In this document: positions 17,131 through 26,535 of the stretch, piece after piece | How positions within the stretch are numbered: the stretch's first letter is position 1 | Layout of the letters: each line of letters starts with the position of its first letter | Source of the DNA: Proteiniphilum propionicum | Lineage (GTDB): Bacteria > Bacteroidota > Bacteroidia > Bacteroidales > Dysgonomonadaceae | NCBI RefSeq assembly: GCF_022267555.1 | Contig: NZ_CP073586.1 | Coordinates: forward strand, 2,223,501-2,287,500 | DNA length: 64,000 bases | Direction: 5' to 3' | Position numbers and translations under genes: made by a program | The notes under the pieces: model-generated | What the model saw: only the letters and a program-made list of their open reading frames with translations | Told to the model about the DNA's origin: nothing | Database searches by the model: none

Positions 17131-18384
17131 TTATATAGTCCAGGGAGCTCTCATAGGCTGATCAATCAGTCTGTTAGCTTCTTCGTCATTGACAAACATT
17201 TCATTTACCGGGTCAAACTGCAGTGTTCTGTTTAGTTGAAGCGCTATAGCACCCATGTTCACGATAGTACATGAGCGGTGCCCGTTCACCTCGTTCAGTG
17301 CAAACTTCTGTCTGTTTCGAACAGACTCAAGGAAATTAGTATTCTGTTCGCGTGGTTCGGGGAATGCAGCCAGTTTCTTTTCCCAGTCGGGGATATCGCA
17401 AACAAAGTTTTTGTAAACATTTCCTTTTGGCCCTGAAATATAGGGGGTGTCAGGTTTTCCGTAATCGCCACCCCAGAGTATGATCTGACAGCCGTCTTCA
17501 TAAGTGTAAGTGATTGAACGCCATGTGCCGACTGCGTCGGGATGCTGTTGAGGTGCATCAACCTCCACTTTAACCGGACTTGTATTGTCTTTACCCAACA
17601 TGTACTGTACGGGGTCGATATAGTGCTGTCCCATATCACCTAATCCTCCGCCATCGTAGTCCCAGTAACCACGAAAGGTCTGGTGAACGCGATGTGCATT
17701 GTATGGCTTATAGGGAGCCGGCCCCAGCCACATATCATAATCTAGTTCCTGAGGTACAGGCTGTGGTTCAAGGTGTGTTTTCCCCACCCAGAAGAATTTC
17801 CAGTCGAAACCGGTATGTTTGCTGATGGTCACTTTCAGAGGCCATCCTAAGAGCCCGCTGTCGATCAGTTTTTTTAGCGGCTTTACCGGGGTGCCAAGGC
17901 CGTAAAATTGATCCTTGAAGCGGAACCAGGTGTTCAGACGGAAAATATTACCATGTTGTGCTATTGCTTCCCTAACACGTTTCCCTTCTCCTATGGTTCT
18001 TGTCATCGGCTTTTCACAGAAAATATCTTTTCCTGCCTTTGCTGCTTCAACCGACATAATTCCATGCCAATGGGGTGGGGTAGCAATGTGAACGATATCA
18101 ACGTTTTTATCAAGGATAAGATCCCTAAAATCGTGATAGAGGTTGATCTTTTCTTTTACCATTGCAGCTGCTTTGGTAAGGTGATTTTTGTCGACATCGC
18201 ACATAGCAACAACACGTGTGTTATCGTAGGAAATGTGACCGCGTCCCATTCCTCCCACGCCGATAATTCCCTTGGTAAGTTCATCGCTGGGAGCAATCAT
18301 CCCTTTCCCCAGCACATTCCGGGGCACAATTGTCAGCAATGTAACTCCACCGATAGTTTTTAAAAAATGTCTTCTGGTGGTCAT
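17131..18384 (-). CDS. Gfo/Idh/MocA-family oxidoreductase, Tat-exported (copy 1)
   Basis: A 417-residue NAD(P)-dependent sugar oxidoreductase. The twin-arginine signal is MTTRRHFLKTIGGVTLLTIV. The Rossmann motif is GIIGVGGMGRGH, VVAMCDVD ends the second strand, and the family signature is FCEKPMTR. Export by Tat implies that NAD is bound before export, as in glucose-fructose oxidoreductase relatives. It is immediately upstream of the DUF1080 protein, so the likely job is C3 oxidation of a glycoside so that DUF1080 can cleave it; this is an inference from family and context. The spacer upstream contains no gene and follows a strong terminator, so the pair probably has its own promoter. Confidence 0.88.
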   Translation of the reverse strand: MTTRRHFLKTIGGVTLLTIVPRNVLGKGMIAPSDELTKGIIGVGGMGRGHISYDNTRVVAMCDVDKNHLTKAAAMVKEKINLYHDFRDLILDKNVDIVHIATPPHWHGIMSVEAAKAGKDIFCEKPMTRTIGEGKRVREAIAQHGNIFRLNTWFRFKDQFYGLGTPVKPLKKLIDSGLLGWPLKVTISKHTGFDWKFFWVGKTHLEPQPVPQELDYDMWLGPAPYKPYNAHRVHQTFRGYWDYDGGGLGDMGQHYIDPVQYMLGKDNTSPVKVEVDAPQQHPDAVGTWRSITYTYEDGCQIILWGGDYGKPDTPYISGPKGNVYKNFVCDIPDWEKKLAAFPEPREQNTNFLESVRNRQKFALNEVNGHRSCTIVNMGAIALQLNRTLQFDPVNEMFVNDEEANRLIDQPMRAPWTI

Positions 18385-18772
18385 TGTTATTATAAAATTT
18401 AATTACTTATAGGTATGTGAAAAATTAACTTTGTAAAAATAATGTTTTCTGAGGAGAAAAAAGAATGAAAAGTTAGATAAAGAATAAAAAAAGAGTAAAA
18501 GTAACAGGTGTTAAATTTTAAGTACACTTTTTGTTAAATAAATGAAAGACTGTTTCATCTTTTAGAAAAAGCATACTTGAATCTTTCTAGATAGGTACAA
18601 AAATCTCCTTGTTTGTCATGCTTGGAGAGCCAGCAAAGGGATAAATCTTTCAAAGTAAGTTCAAAAGTTTCTGCTGCTTCATAAACCAGAAAAAAGCCGG
18701 GCCCAAATGCACATAAAAAAAGGAGACTGTCCGGCTTTTAAAAACAGTCTCCTTTGAAATATTTGAAATAGG
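18385..18772. other. Spacer with terminator and possible coding relic
   Basis: This 388-base stretch contains the terminator at 18714-18753. It also has a start-less minus-strand frame ending at 18555 of about 60 codons, reading KDLSLCWLSKHDKQGDF and YLERFKYAFSKR, which looks coding-like but matches no family I recognise. The remaining bases are AT-rich and must carry the promoter of the oxidoreductase at 17131-18384. Confidence 0.4.
18714..18753 (-). terminator. Strong rho-independent terminator
   Basis: Perfect 10-bp arms (AGGAGACTGT 18721-18730 and complement 18744-18753) are followed on the minus strand by a run of T at 18720-18714. It lies 20 bases after the stop of the oxidoreductase gene at 18773-20128. 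A second, overlapping pair (AAAAGCCGG 18692-18700 with CCGGCTTTT 18731-18739) could compete with it. Confidence 0.85.
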
Positions 18773-20128
18773 CTATTCTTTGTGAGGTGCACCTGCCAAA
18801 GGAATTGTCTCGGGGATGTTTTCCACTTTACCCATAAGGTAAGTTTTGGGACCCAGGTATAACTCGGAATTCAATATCTCATCCCAGGTTATGTCTTTTC
18901 CTGTGTATGCTGCTATTCTACCCATAATGGTTACAAGCGTAGAGTAAGCCTGGTCAACCCCGTCGTTTATGGTGTTCCCTGTTCTTATTGCGGTGACCAG
19001 GTTTATATGTTCCTGAACGAAGGGATTGGTCACTTTCCATTCCGACTGGTTGTCATTTTCAGCAGGTAAAGGGTACTCCCAAACAATATTTCCTTTCAGG
19101 TCATACAGCTTTCCGGATGCGTCTGCATAACCGTTTGAGCAATTAATCTGCTCAACTTTCCCATTACTGCACCCGTCTATCTGACGTGAAGCGCAATGTC
19201 CTCGCATGCCGTTTTCATAAAGATATTCGATACTGAAAAAGTCATACTGATCACCGGTGACCCTTCTTTGGCGCCCTCCCCAACCGGTAGCTTTTACAGG
19301 GTACTGCCCAAAATACCAGTTCATCACATCTATCTCGTGAATGAACTGTTCTGTAATATGATCTCCCGACAGCCAGCAGAAGTTTACCCAGTTTCTTAGC
19401 ATATACTCCATATCTGTCCATTCCGGCCTTCTGTTGCGAAACCACAAGGCTCCCCCGTTCCTGATAATGTTTGCTCCGGTTATTTCACCGATTTCACCGT
19501 TTAATACCCTTCGTCGGGTCTCCATATAGTCCTTCTGTGAACGGCGAATGGTCCCGCTGATTATATTCAGATTAAGTGATTCAGCTCTTTTTACTGCTGC
19601 CAGCACTTTCCTTACACCTGTGGGGTCAACAGCAATAGGCTTCTCCATAAAGATATGTTTTTTTGCGTTCACAGCGGCCTCTACATGTGTAGGACGAAAA
19701 TGTGGAGGTGTGCATAACAGTACTATATCAATTCCCGAATCAATAACTTTCTCATAGCTGTCGAAACCAATAAAACAATTCTCATCAGGAATTTCCACAT
19801 TTTTTTTCTTTTTCAAAATCTCCCTGCAGGCATCCATCTTATCCTGGAAGACATCACCAAGAGCCACTATCTGCAGATTTGGCCCTGCATTCAGGAAATC
19901 TATTGCAGCACCAGTACCACGACCACCACAACCGACCAATCCGGCTTTTAGAACTTTTCCATCGGGTGCCTGATCTGGTAATACAGGGAGTGTTAACCCG
20001 GCTTTTTTATCTTTTTTTTGAGATGAGCAAGAACTCAGAATCGGAATTCCAGCGGTTATTCCTATTGTTCCGGCTACTAATGAACTTTTTAGAAAATTTC
20101 TCCGTGATAATTGATTGTTTTGTTGCAT
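18773..20128 (-). CDS. Gfo/Idh/MocA-family oxidoreductase, Tat lipoprotein-like (copy 2)
   Basis: The 451-residue protein starts MQQNNQLSRRNFLKSSLVAG, a twin-arginine signal, and has a lipobox-like LSSCSS at about 26-31, so it may be a Tat-exported lipoprotein. The Rossmann motif is GLVGCGGRGTGAA and the family signature is FMEKPIAVDPTG. It differs clearly from the other two copies in the locus (longer, CysSer site, different C-terminal domain), which suggests a separate step such as oxidation of another sugar or the reverse reduction. It has its own promoter-like box at 20198-20205 and its own terminator, so it is a single-gene unit inside the locus. Confidence 0.87.
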   Translation of the reverse strand: MQQNNQLSRRNFLKSSLVAGTIGITAGIPILSSCSSQKKDKKAGLTLPVLPDQAPDGKVLKAGLVGCGGRGTGAAIDFLNAGPNLQIVALGDVFQDKMDACREILKKKKNVEIPDENCFIGFDSYEKVIDSGIDIVLLCTPPHFRPTHVEAAVNAKKHIFMEKPIAVDPTGVRKVLAAVKRAESLNLNIISGTIRRSQKDYMETRRRVLNGEIGEITGANIIRNGGALWFRNRRPEWTDMEYMLRNWVNFCWLSGDHITEQFIHEIDVMNWYFGQYPVKATGWGGRQRRVTGDQYDFFSIEYLYENGMRGHCASRQIDGCSNGKVEQINCSNGYADASGKLYDLKGNIVWEYPLPAENDNQSEWKVTNPFVQEHINLVTAIRTGNTINDGVDQAYSTLVTIMGRIAAYTGKDITWDEILNSELYLGPKTYLMGKVENIPETIPLAGAPHKE

Positions 20129-20197
20129 TTCGAAATAATATGTTTTAAGACTTCAGATAACTGAAAATTATATCAATAGATTGTAATTCACATTTGG

Positions 20198-20205
20198 CAA
20201 AGATA
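20198..20205 (-). promoter_or_regulatory. Bacteroidetes -7 box (TATCTTTG)
   Basis: On the minus strand TATCTTTG matches TAnnTTTG, about 70 bases before the oxidoreductase start at 20128. No clear TTTG -33 element is seen at the right distance. Confidence 0.5.
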
Positions 20206-20278
20206 GAAAAATAACGAAGTAATATATTCATAATTTGCGAAAAATGAGTTTCAAAAAAAGATTAATCAGAGGATAGAC

Positions 20279-21403
20279 TTATATCTTAAGAAATATTTTT
20301 CGCCTATAGAGGATATAAAGAAACACCCATCCTATGGTTATATATCCTGCAGACATGACAATGGGAGCCCAAGTTTCGGGAAAGAGTTCAGCAATACCAC
20401 GGAAGAAAAATTCATTTGCATTTCCCCACCGTATGATACGGTTAGCAAGATAGATTGTAATAGGGTTCATCCCTATCACGACGAAGAAAAAAGACCACTT
20501 ACTTAACCTCCACACGTCAATAATCAGGTAAAAAATAGCCATCAAAAGCAGGCTTATACCTCCAACCCAACAGACAAAAGAGCTGGACCACAGTATTTTA
20601 TTAATAGGGAAGGCAAGATTCCATAACTGACCTGCTATCATAAGGATAACACCTGCAATAGCCATATACAATACTTTCTTTAATGGTTTCAGGTTTGTTA
20701 AAAGCAGCTCCCCTGTCAGAATACCTAATAATCCTGTCCCAGTAGCGGAGATCAGAGCCAATATCCCTTCGTTATCTCCCAGCTCAAAACAGCAGAAACG
20801 TCCCGGTAACAGAAGCCTGTCGATATAACTTGCAATATTTCCCTGCATTGAATAATGATCGGGATCTCCAGTATCAGGTGCCTTAAACAGTACAAAAAGG
20901 AGCCAGTAGAAAATCAGGATACCCCAGAACCAGATTACACGTGTTTTTGATTTTTTCGTATTCATGAAAATCAATGTGGCAAACATCCATGCCAGTCCAA
21001 TTCGTCCCAGAACGCTTGCATAACGCAGGTTTGCGAAATCGAAGCTGATACCGTTATTGTAAATAATACCTATCAGCACAAGTAGCAACCCTCTCTTAAA
21101 AATATGCCTGTAAAGTGAATTCCTTCCATCTTCCATCTTTAAACGCTTTTGTGCAGAGAAGGGAAATGAGACACCGGCAATGAAAAGGAACAAAGGAAAG
21201 ATCATGTCATATGCGTGAAAACCATGCCATTCTATATGTGTCATCTGGTTTGCCCACCACTGCAGAGCGGGTAATCCGGTTAAAGAGCCCAGCAGTATAA
21301 AAAACTCACCTGCACCCATAATCCAGAACATGTCGAATCCTCTCAGAGCATCGAGTGACTTTAGTCGCTGTGGCTGAATCTCGTTTCTAGTTTTTTGTTT
21401 CAT
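20279..21403 (-). CDS. DUF5009 / heparan-alpha-glucosaminide acetyltransferase-like membrane protein
   Basis: The start at 21403 (MKQKTRNEIQPQRLKSLDAL) is chosen because an upstream Met at 21445 lies inside the preceding gene; the chosen start leaves 19 bases. The 374-residue protein has about ten membrane helices and the family opening LKSLDALRGFDMFWIMGAGE, then WHGFHAYDMIFPLFLFIAGVS with the conserved His/Asp pair, and VIGMNPITIYLANRII near the end. Human HGSNAT, of the same fold, moves an acetyl group across a membrane to glucosamine. Bacterial PUL members are of unknown acceptor; acetylation of a periplasmic sugar is a guess. It is encoded directly after the isomerase-like gene. Confidence 0.82.
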   Translation of the reverse strand: MKQKTRNEIQPQRLKSLDALRGFDMFWIMGAGEFFILLGSLTGLPALQWWANQMTHIEWHGFHAYDMIFPLFLFIAGVSFPFSAQKRLKMEDGRNSLYRHIFKRGLLLVLIGIIYNNGISFDFANLRYASVLGRIGLAWMFATLIFMNTKKSKTRVIWFWGILIFYWLLFVLFKAPDTGDPDHYSMQGNIASYIDRLLLPGRFCCFELGDNEGILALISATGTGLLGILTGELLLTNLKPLKKVLYMAIAGVILMIAGQLWNLAFPINKILWSSSFVCWVGGISLLLMAIFYLIIDVWRLSKWSFFFVVIGMNPITIYLANRIIRWGNANEFFFRGIAELFPETWAPIVMSAGYITIGWVFLYILYRRKIFLKI

Positions 21404-21422
21404 CGATACAAGATACAATTTA

Positions 21423-22379
21423 TTACAGATACGATATAATCTCATCCATTTGTGCCGAGATCATCTTCAGATGATTCCGGTCTCCCCCGTTTACCTCTGC
21501 AGTGAGCCATCCTCCCTGATGATTTATCTCTTTGACGGCTTTCATTACCAAAGGCCAGTTATTGTCGCCTTTCAGCAGATCTACTTTGAACCCTTCCCAC
21601 AATCCTTTGGAGTTCATCAGCTCGCGGCTGAACTCTTTGATGTGGAGTTTCATAATGCGTCTGTTTAATGTCCTGATCCAATGCTCAGGCCATCCGTAAC
21701 GCAGCACATTACCAATATCGAAATACCATCCTACAAGAGGATGATTTATTTCATCAACAAATCTTTTTGCTTCCACCGGACTTATGAGGAAATTGTTCCA
21801 TACGTTTTCCAAAGCAATTTGCATCCCTGTTTCTTCTGCATAAGGAATCAGCTCTCTGATTGAGTTTTGAGAAGTGATGTATGCCTGCTCGTAAGATACC
21901 TTTTCGTTGACTACACCCGGCACGACTAAAACCGTGTCTCCACCCATCTCTTTCACCTCCTGCAAAGATTTCGCGACAGAGTCGATACACTTTTTCCTCA
22001 CGGCCGGGTCGGGATCGGAAAGGGGTGAACTCCAGTGGTCCTTGTTTACAACCGAGGGAAGTTCAATCCCCGATTTGGCTTTTGCCTCAAGGATCTCGGG
22101 CATATTAAAATCAACAGGTGAGTTTAGTTCTACACCGTTGAATCCAAGATCTACGGCAAGTTTAAATTTGTCAGTTAATGACAACTCCTCTTTGATCATT
22201 CCAAGCCCCAAGCTCTTTTTTAAGGCGACTTTTTGTTTCGGCTTATTGTCTACAAGGGTTGATGATAGACCCAACGATGGAGTGACAGTCTCAATGGGCG
22301 ATATCGTTGCAGACAAGGGAGAAACGACTGTCGCTCCCGCAATGGCGGCAGCCGATTTAATAAATTCCCGTTTGTTCAT
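21423..22379 (-). CDS. Exported sugar-phosphate-isomerase-like TIM-barrel protein
   Basis: The 318-residue protein begins MNKREFIKSAAAIAGATVVS, an export signal with a single basic pair resembling a degenerate Tat motif. The rest is a xylose-isomerase-like TIM barrel with metal-ligand positions in QIALENVWN (Glu), VGWYFDIGN (Asp), IMKLHIKEF (His) and WLTAEVNGG (Glu). Family members include isomerases, epimerases and, in 3-keto-sugar pathways, hydratases or lyases. Its place next to three Gfo/Idh/MocA genes and a DUF1080 gene favours a step on an oxidised sugar, in the periplasm. The annotation as a phosphate-sugar isomerase would not suit an exported protein. Confidence 0.85.
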   Translation of the reverse strand: MNKREFIKSAAAIAGATVVSPLSATISPIETVTPSLGLSSTLVDNKPKQKVALKKSLGLGMIKEELSLTDKFKLAVDLGFNGVELNSPVDFNMPEILEAKAKSGIELPSVVNKDHWSSPLSDPDPAVRKKCIDSVAKSLQEVKEMGGDTVLVVPGVVNEKVSYEQAYITSQNSIRELIPYAEETGMQIALENVWNNFLISPVEAKRFVDEINHPLVGWYFDIGNVLRYGWPEHWIRTLNRRIMKLHIKEFSRELMNSKGLWEGFKVDLLKGDNNWPLVMKAVKEINHQGGWLTAEVNGGDRNHLKMISAQMDEIISYL

Positions 22380-22676
22380 ATCTATGATTATTTAAATTCA
22401 GTAATTCCTGGAATAGCAATAGGTATATCATATTTTGTATCATACACAGTAATTTGCAAAACGATTTAAGCAAAGATTAAATGCTTATATTAGTGACATT
22501 CTTTTGTCACAAATATAGTCGAATTTTTTAACATGTCTATGAATTTCACAAAGAAGGAGAGATTAGTGCATGAAAAAACAAATGGGCACCAAATATTTCC
22601 TCTTAATATCTGCCTATTCTATAAATTTATGGTTTAGTAACCCAAAGTGTAAACTTATTGGGGTGTATACATTTCA

Positions 22677-24716
22677 TCAGTCTCTCACGGGAAAAACAGC
22701 AATTCGTAATGTACTGCACCCATAGGGGATAAGTTCAATGTCTTCTTCATTACCAATGTCTTTTTCCTGTTCAGTGAGAAAATAAGATACCGGGCCGGCC
22801 GACCCGTTGTATTCTTTCCATCCGGGGAGGCGTAATCCTGTTGTTCTTATTTTAACAGGTGCATTTTGCAGCGTCCAGGGATAATCTGAAGTCATGTTTT
22901 TTGTTTCAACAATAAAAGCTTTCTCAACATTTTCTTTACTTAAGTTACGGATAGGTAAGGCATAGTTCCAGGGAGAGTCGCTGGTGACCTGGTAATACCA
23001 TTTTCCGTAACGTTTGGTTTCGTGGGGCTCTGTTGTTTTCTTTTGCCAGTTTTCATTCATCTTCAGCGCATACAGAAGTGGGCCGCGTTCAACGGCCGTT
23101 CCGCCATCGTACCATCGGCTTATCGACACTTCCATGGGCAGGCGTAGAACGACCTTGTCATTGCTTTTCCAGGCACGATCGATCTTTGCGATTTCACCTT
23201 GCCTTGTTTCTGCCGTAACCCCTTCCCCGTTTATCGTTATTACGGGGTTTTTACACCATCGGGGAATACGCAGGTGGAACGGAAATTTTATTCTTTCTTC
23301 TTTTTTATCTGGAAACTCAAAGGTAAAAGTAATGGTTTCCTCAAAAGGATACTGTGTGGACTCTTTAACGGTGATGAGTTGTCCATTTCCTACCTTTGCT
23401 GAAACCTCCGATGGGGCATACACCATTGCGGCAATGCCGTTATCGTTGGTCGCATACCAAAGATTCTGCGTAAACTTGGGCCACCCCTGATGCATGTTGG
23501 AGGTACAGCAGGGGTATCCGGTGAGTTCTCCGAAAAGGTTGTCTGTATCGTGATGGGGAGTTACGAAATTTCGCATGTCCCGGCTGACTTTAATCTGGTT
23601 GACCTGCTGGTAATACTGTCGAGCGCCAAAATCGTCGGTGGTTTGAGTTGGTAAGGCATTATAAGCAATTTTTTCGAGGTGGTCTGCCCATTGCACATCA
23701 CCGGTAACCTGGAGGATACTCTCCAGCGAATACATCATCTCCACTGCGGTGCAAAGCTCAGAACCTTGAACGGGATTTCCAAAACGGAGCAATTCGTCGC
23801 CCGCCCATAATCCGATGGGCAATCCGATGGTGTTGCGCATATCGCGGACAGCCTTTTTTACCGCTTCGAGCAGTTCAGGATTTTGATTCTGCTGGAAATA
23901 GATAACCGGTTCTTTAAATCCCTGTCCGAGATTTACACAATGTAAGCTGTGCTGGCGCGATAGATGATCCTGATGGAGGAATACATCCGTCCAGTTGAAT
24001 GTTTGTTTGTGGATCAGCTCACCCAATTCGAGTAAAAAAGGATCTCCCGTAATGTTGTACAGCCAATAGACCATCATCAGGTTATCTCCTCCGCGCTGTT
24101 CTCCCCAGAATGTCCAGTTTCCCAGCGGATGGTTGGGTAATTCTTTCAGCTGATAGTTGAAATATTTTGTCATAAAGGGAATTATCCGTTTATCCCCGGT
24201 TGCGGAATAGTATTGCTGCATTACTTTCAGCATCACCATTTTAGGCCACCAGTCGTGAGCGTTGTTTCGCTGCAGGCCTTCTTCGGGTTCCCGGTCGGTA
24301 TCCGGGCCAAAGTATCCGTTTGGCTTTTGCGATGCCAACGTCCACTCAATCCAGGGCTGTACTTTCTTTGTTAATTCCGCATCGTTCATAATATAGGCGA
24401 GCGGCAAGAGTCCGTCAATCCAGTACGGTCCTCGTTCCCACACGTCTCCGTCACCGCCCAGCCATCCGTTTCTCTGTCCGGCGACCTGCGGGTAAATAGA
24501 GTCCAGATGTCCTGTCATTCCTGTCCGCATCCGGTTCAATTGTTCTTTGAGCCACCCTTGAGGGCGTATAGCTCCGACGGGCAGTTCGATATAGGTTTTG
24601 CCGGTCAGCGGGGCACGGTTGCCGGGATAGTTAGGTGGTTGCCCTGAGTTACTTCCTTGTGAATGAAAGCCCAAGATCAAGAAGGTTGAAATAAAAATGG
24701 CAATTAAATATTTCAT
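22677..24716 (-). CDS. GH127-family (DUF1680) beta-L-arabinofuranosidase-like enzyme
   Basis: The start at 24716 gives a clean signal peptide (MKYLIAIFISTFLILGFHSQG); a longer frame to 24776 has an unlikely N-terminus. The 679-residue protein has the alpha/alpha-barrel of GH127, with VQGSELCTAVEMMYSLE containing the Glu and Cys and GYPCCTSNMHQGWPKF containing the Cys pair that bind zinc and act in catalysis in characterised members. Typical members are about 650 residues. It probably removes a terminal L-arabinofuranose or related sugar in the periplasm. It sits between the isomerase-like gene and the frameshifted oxidoreductase. Base composition is higher in G+C than in the genes from 26.5 kb on. 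Confidence 0.88.
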   Translation of the reverse strand: MKYLIAIFISTFLILGFHSQGSNSGQPPNYPGNRAPLTGKTYIELPVGAIRPQGWLKEQLNRMRTGMTGHLDSIYPQVAGQRNGWLGGDGDVWERGPYWIDGLLPLAYIMNDAELTKKVQPWIEWTLASQKPNGYFGPDTDREPEEGLQRNNAHDWWPKMVMLKVMQQYYSATGDKRIIPFMTKYFNYQLKELPNHPLGNWTFWGEQRGGDNLMMVYWLYNITGDPFLLELGELIHKQTFNWTDVFLHQDHLSRQHSLHCVNLGQGFKEPVIYFQQNQNPELLEAVKKAVRDMRNTIGLPIGLWAGDELLRFGNPVQGSELCTAVEMMYSLESILQVTGDVQWADHLEKIAYNALPTQTTDDFGARQYYQQVNQIKVSRDMRNFVTPHHDTDNLFGELTGYPCCTSNMHQGWPKFTQNLWYATNDNGIAAMVYAPSEVSAKVGNGQLITVKESTQYPFEETITFTFEFPDKKEERIKFPFHLRIPRWCKNPVITINGEGVTAETRQGEIAKIDRAWKSNDKVVLRLPMEVSISRWYDGGTAVERGPLLYALKMNENWQKKTTEPHETKRYGKWYYQVTSDSPWNYALPIRNLSKENVEKAFIVETKNMTSDYPWTLQNAPVKIRTTGLRLPGWKEYNGSAGPVSYFLTEQEKDIGNEEDIELIPYGCSTLRIAVFPVRD

Positions 24717-24831
24717 ACGACTAAAATTATTAACTTTAAAATATGTCGTATGGAACCTGCTTTTAGTCATCAACATGGTTTCAAGCTGTTTACATGCTCA
24801 TCTCATACGATTATTTTTATTTTCAAAGTAA

Positions 24832-24859
24832 GAGGGGGGACCGGGTTTTCAGCCCCCTC
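24832..24859 (-). terminator. G/C-rich hairpin after the frameshifted oxidoreductase
   Basis: GAGGGGG-type arms at 24832-24839 pair with CCCCCTC at 24853-24859, just past the stop at 24879. No T tract follows on the minus strand, so the terminator reading is weak. Confidence 0.3.
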
Positions 24860-24878
24860 CCCTTGAATTGGTCCGGAT

Positions 24879-26397
24879 TTAAATTTCAGGCATCAGTGGC
24901 AGCGTGAAGCCGTTTTGGTATGTATGCCTTATCCACTCGTTTGCCATCTCCAGGGCGTTGAATTCGGCAAACCGGCGGTCGAACTTCGGATCCCCGTCTA
25001 TCACCGCGTACTCATCCACCGTTACAATCTTTATCTTGTCCGTAGGGGAAATGTTTGTGAACTTCATATTTTCACCGTCCCACTTTAATTCCCGGTGCAA
25101 CCCGTGTAATCCGGAGAGCCTGGTTGCCAGGACACCCATCACTACCATCTCGTTGAAAGGTCCCGAGAACTGGAAGTTGGACGAAGACTCCCTCCTGTTA
25201 TTGGCGGGCTCCTTGCATGCCCTTATCCAGTCTTGTTCGTGGGCATCGGTAGCCCAAATATTTCCGTTTCCCCCCTTGACCCTGGGAATAGTGGGCTCGG
25301 GCTGTTTAAAGTCTGCCATCAGGGATGTGGGCAGGAGCGTCGGATTCATACCGTAACATCCTGTCATTATTTTCCCCTTTGTTCCCACTAAGATGATACC
25401 TCCGTTTTCATCCCCCATCATTTCGCCATCTTTCAATTCTTCCGGACGGTCGGGAACCAACCCGCCATCGTACCAGTAAACAGTTAATTCGGGCATTTCT
25501 ACTTTTCCCTTAGGTGGCCGTGCCGGGAACTTATAAGTGACTTTTTGAGCCTGTGGCGGTGAATAAAGGTTTGAGAGTGTTGAGCTGGCCTCAACGCTAA
25601 CTGGATACTTCAAATCCAATGCCCAGTATAGCGGGTCCATGATGTGACAGGCCATATCACCCAGGGCGCCTGTACCGAAATCCCAGAAACCGCGCCAGTT
25701 CCATGGCGTGTATGCCGGGTCGTAAGGCCGTTTTGCGGCCGGCCCGATGAACAAATCCCAGTCGAGGGTCGCAGGAACGGGAACACCCCCCCTTTGGTTC
25801 GGCCAGCCCTTGCGGCCATATTGGGCGGTCTGTCCAGCAGTGAGCCTCGTAGACGTCGCCAATGACGCCCGACTCGACCCACTCTGCCACTTGCCGGCAC
25901 CAGTCGAACGAGTTGCCCTGGTTACCCATCTGGGTGGCAACCTTGTGCTTTTTTGCCAGCCTGGTAAGCAGCCTGGATTCATACACGCTGTGTGTCAGCG
26001 GTTTTTGCACGTATGTGTGTTTCCCTGAAGTGATGGCGTGAGCAGCCACTCCCGCGTGTGTGTGATCGGGCGTTGCCACCATGATTGCATCTATGGTGTT
26101 ACCCATTTTGTCGAACATCTCCCGCCAGTCTTTAAACTGCCTGGCCTTGGGATAATCGCCGAATGTCTTTGCGGCATATTTCCAGTCCACGTCGCAAAGG
26201 GCAACGATGTTCTCCGTCTTCATGTTGGCCAGGTTGCGGCGTCCCATCCCGCCAACGCCAACGCCCGCGATGTTGAGCTTGTCGCTGGGAGCCATATGCC
26301 CGAATGATTTACCTAATATGCTGTTAGGTACGATAGTCAGCCCGGCGGCGCCTGCCGCCGCCGTTTTTAAAAATTTTCTTCGAGAATAGATTTTCAT
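24879..26397 (-). pseudogene. Gfo/Idh/MocA-family oxidoreductase broken by a 1-base frameshift (copy 3)
   Basis: Two overlapping frames together make one protein. Residues from 26397 give a Tat-like signal (MKIYSRRKFLKTAAAG), the Rossmann motif GVGVGGMGRRN and YVQKPLTHS, the family signature with Gln for the usual Glu. The frame then fails within a run of seven G on the coding strand (plus-strand C at 25786-25792). The other frame continues with GVPVPATLDWDLFIGPAAKR, FGTGALGDMACHIMDP and the C-terminal domain to the stop at 24879. With six G the frame would read EPKGGVPVPATLDW and give a 505-residue protein, a normal length. The defect is a slipped homopolymer: real mutation, switchable tract, or sequencing error. 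Its neighbours suggest a role in the 3-keto-sugar pathway. Confidence 0.85.
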
Positions 26398-26535
26398 ATT
26401 GATATTTTTTAATTTATTGTAGTTTTATAATTCATGTATTTTGTCTGGATCAACTTTTGAAAGTCATTTAGAAAATTACTGTTTTTCTTCAAGAATCCAG
26501 AGTGTTTATTTTGGATATTTCATTGTAATGATTAG

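Noticed and set aside
25644-25982. Small plus-strand ORFs across the frameshifted oxidoreductase
   Set aside because: They mirror the high-G+C coding strand of the oxidoreductase and have no independent support.
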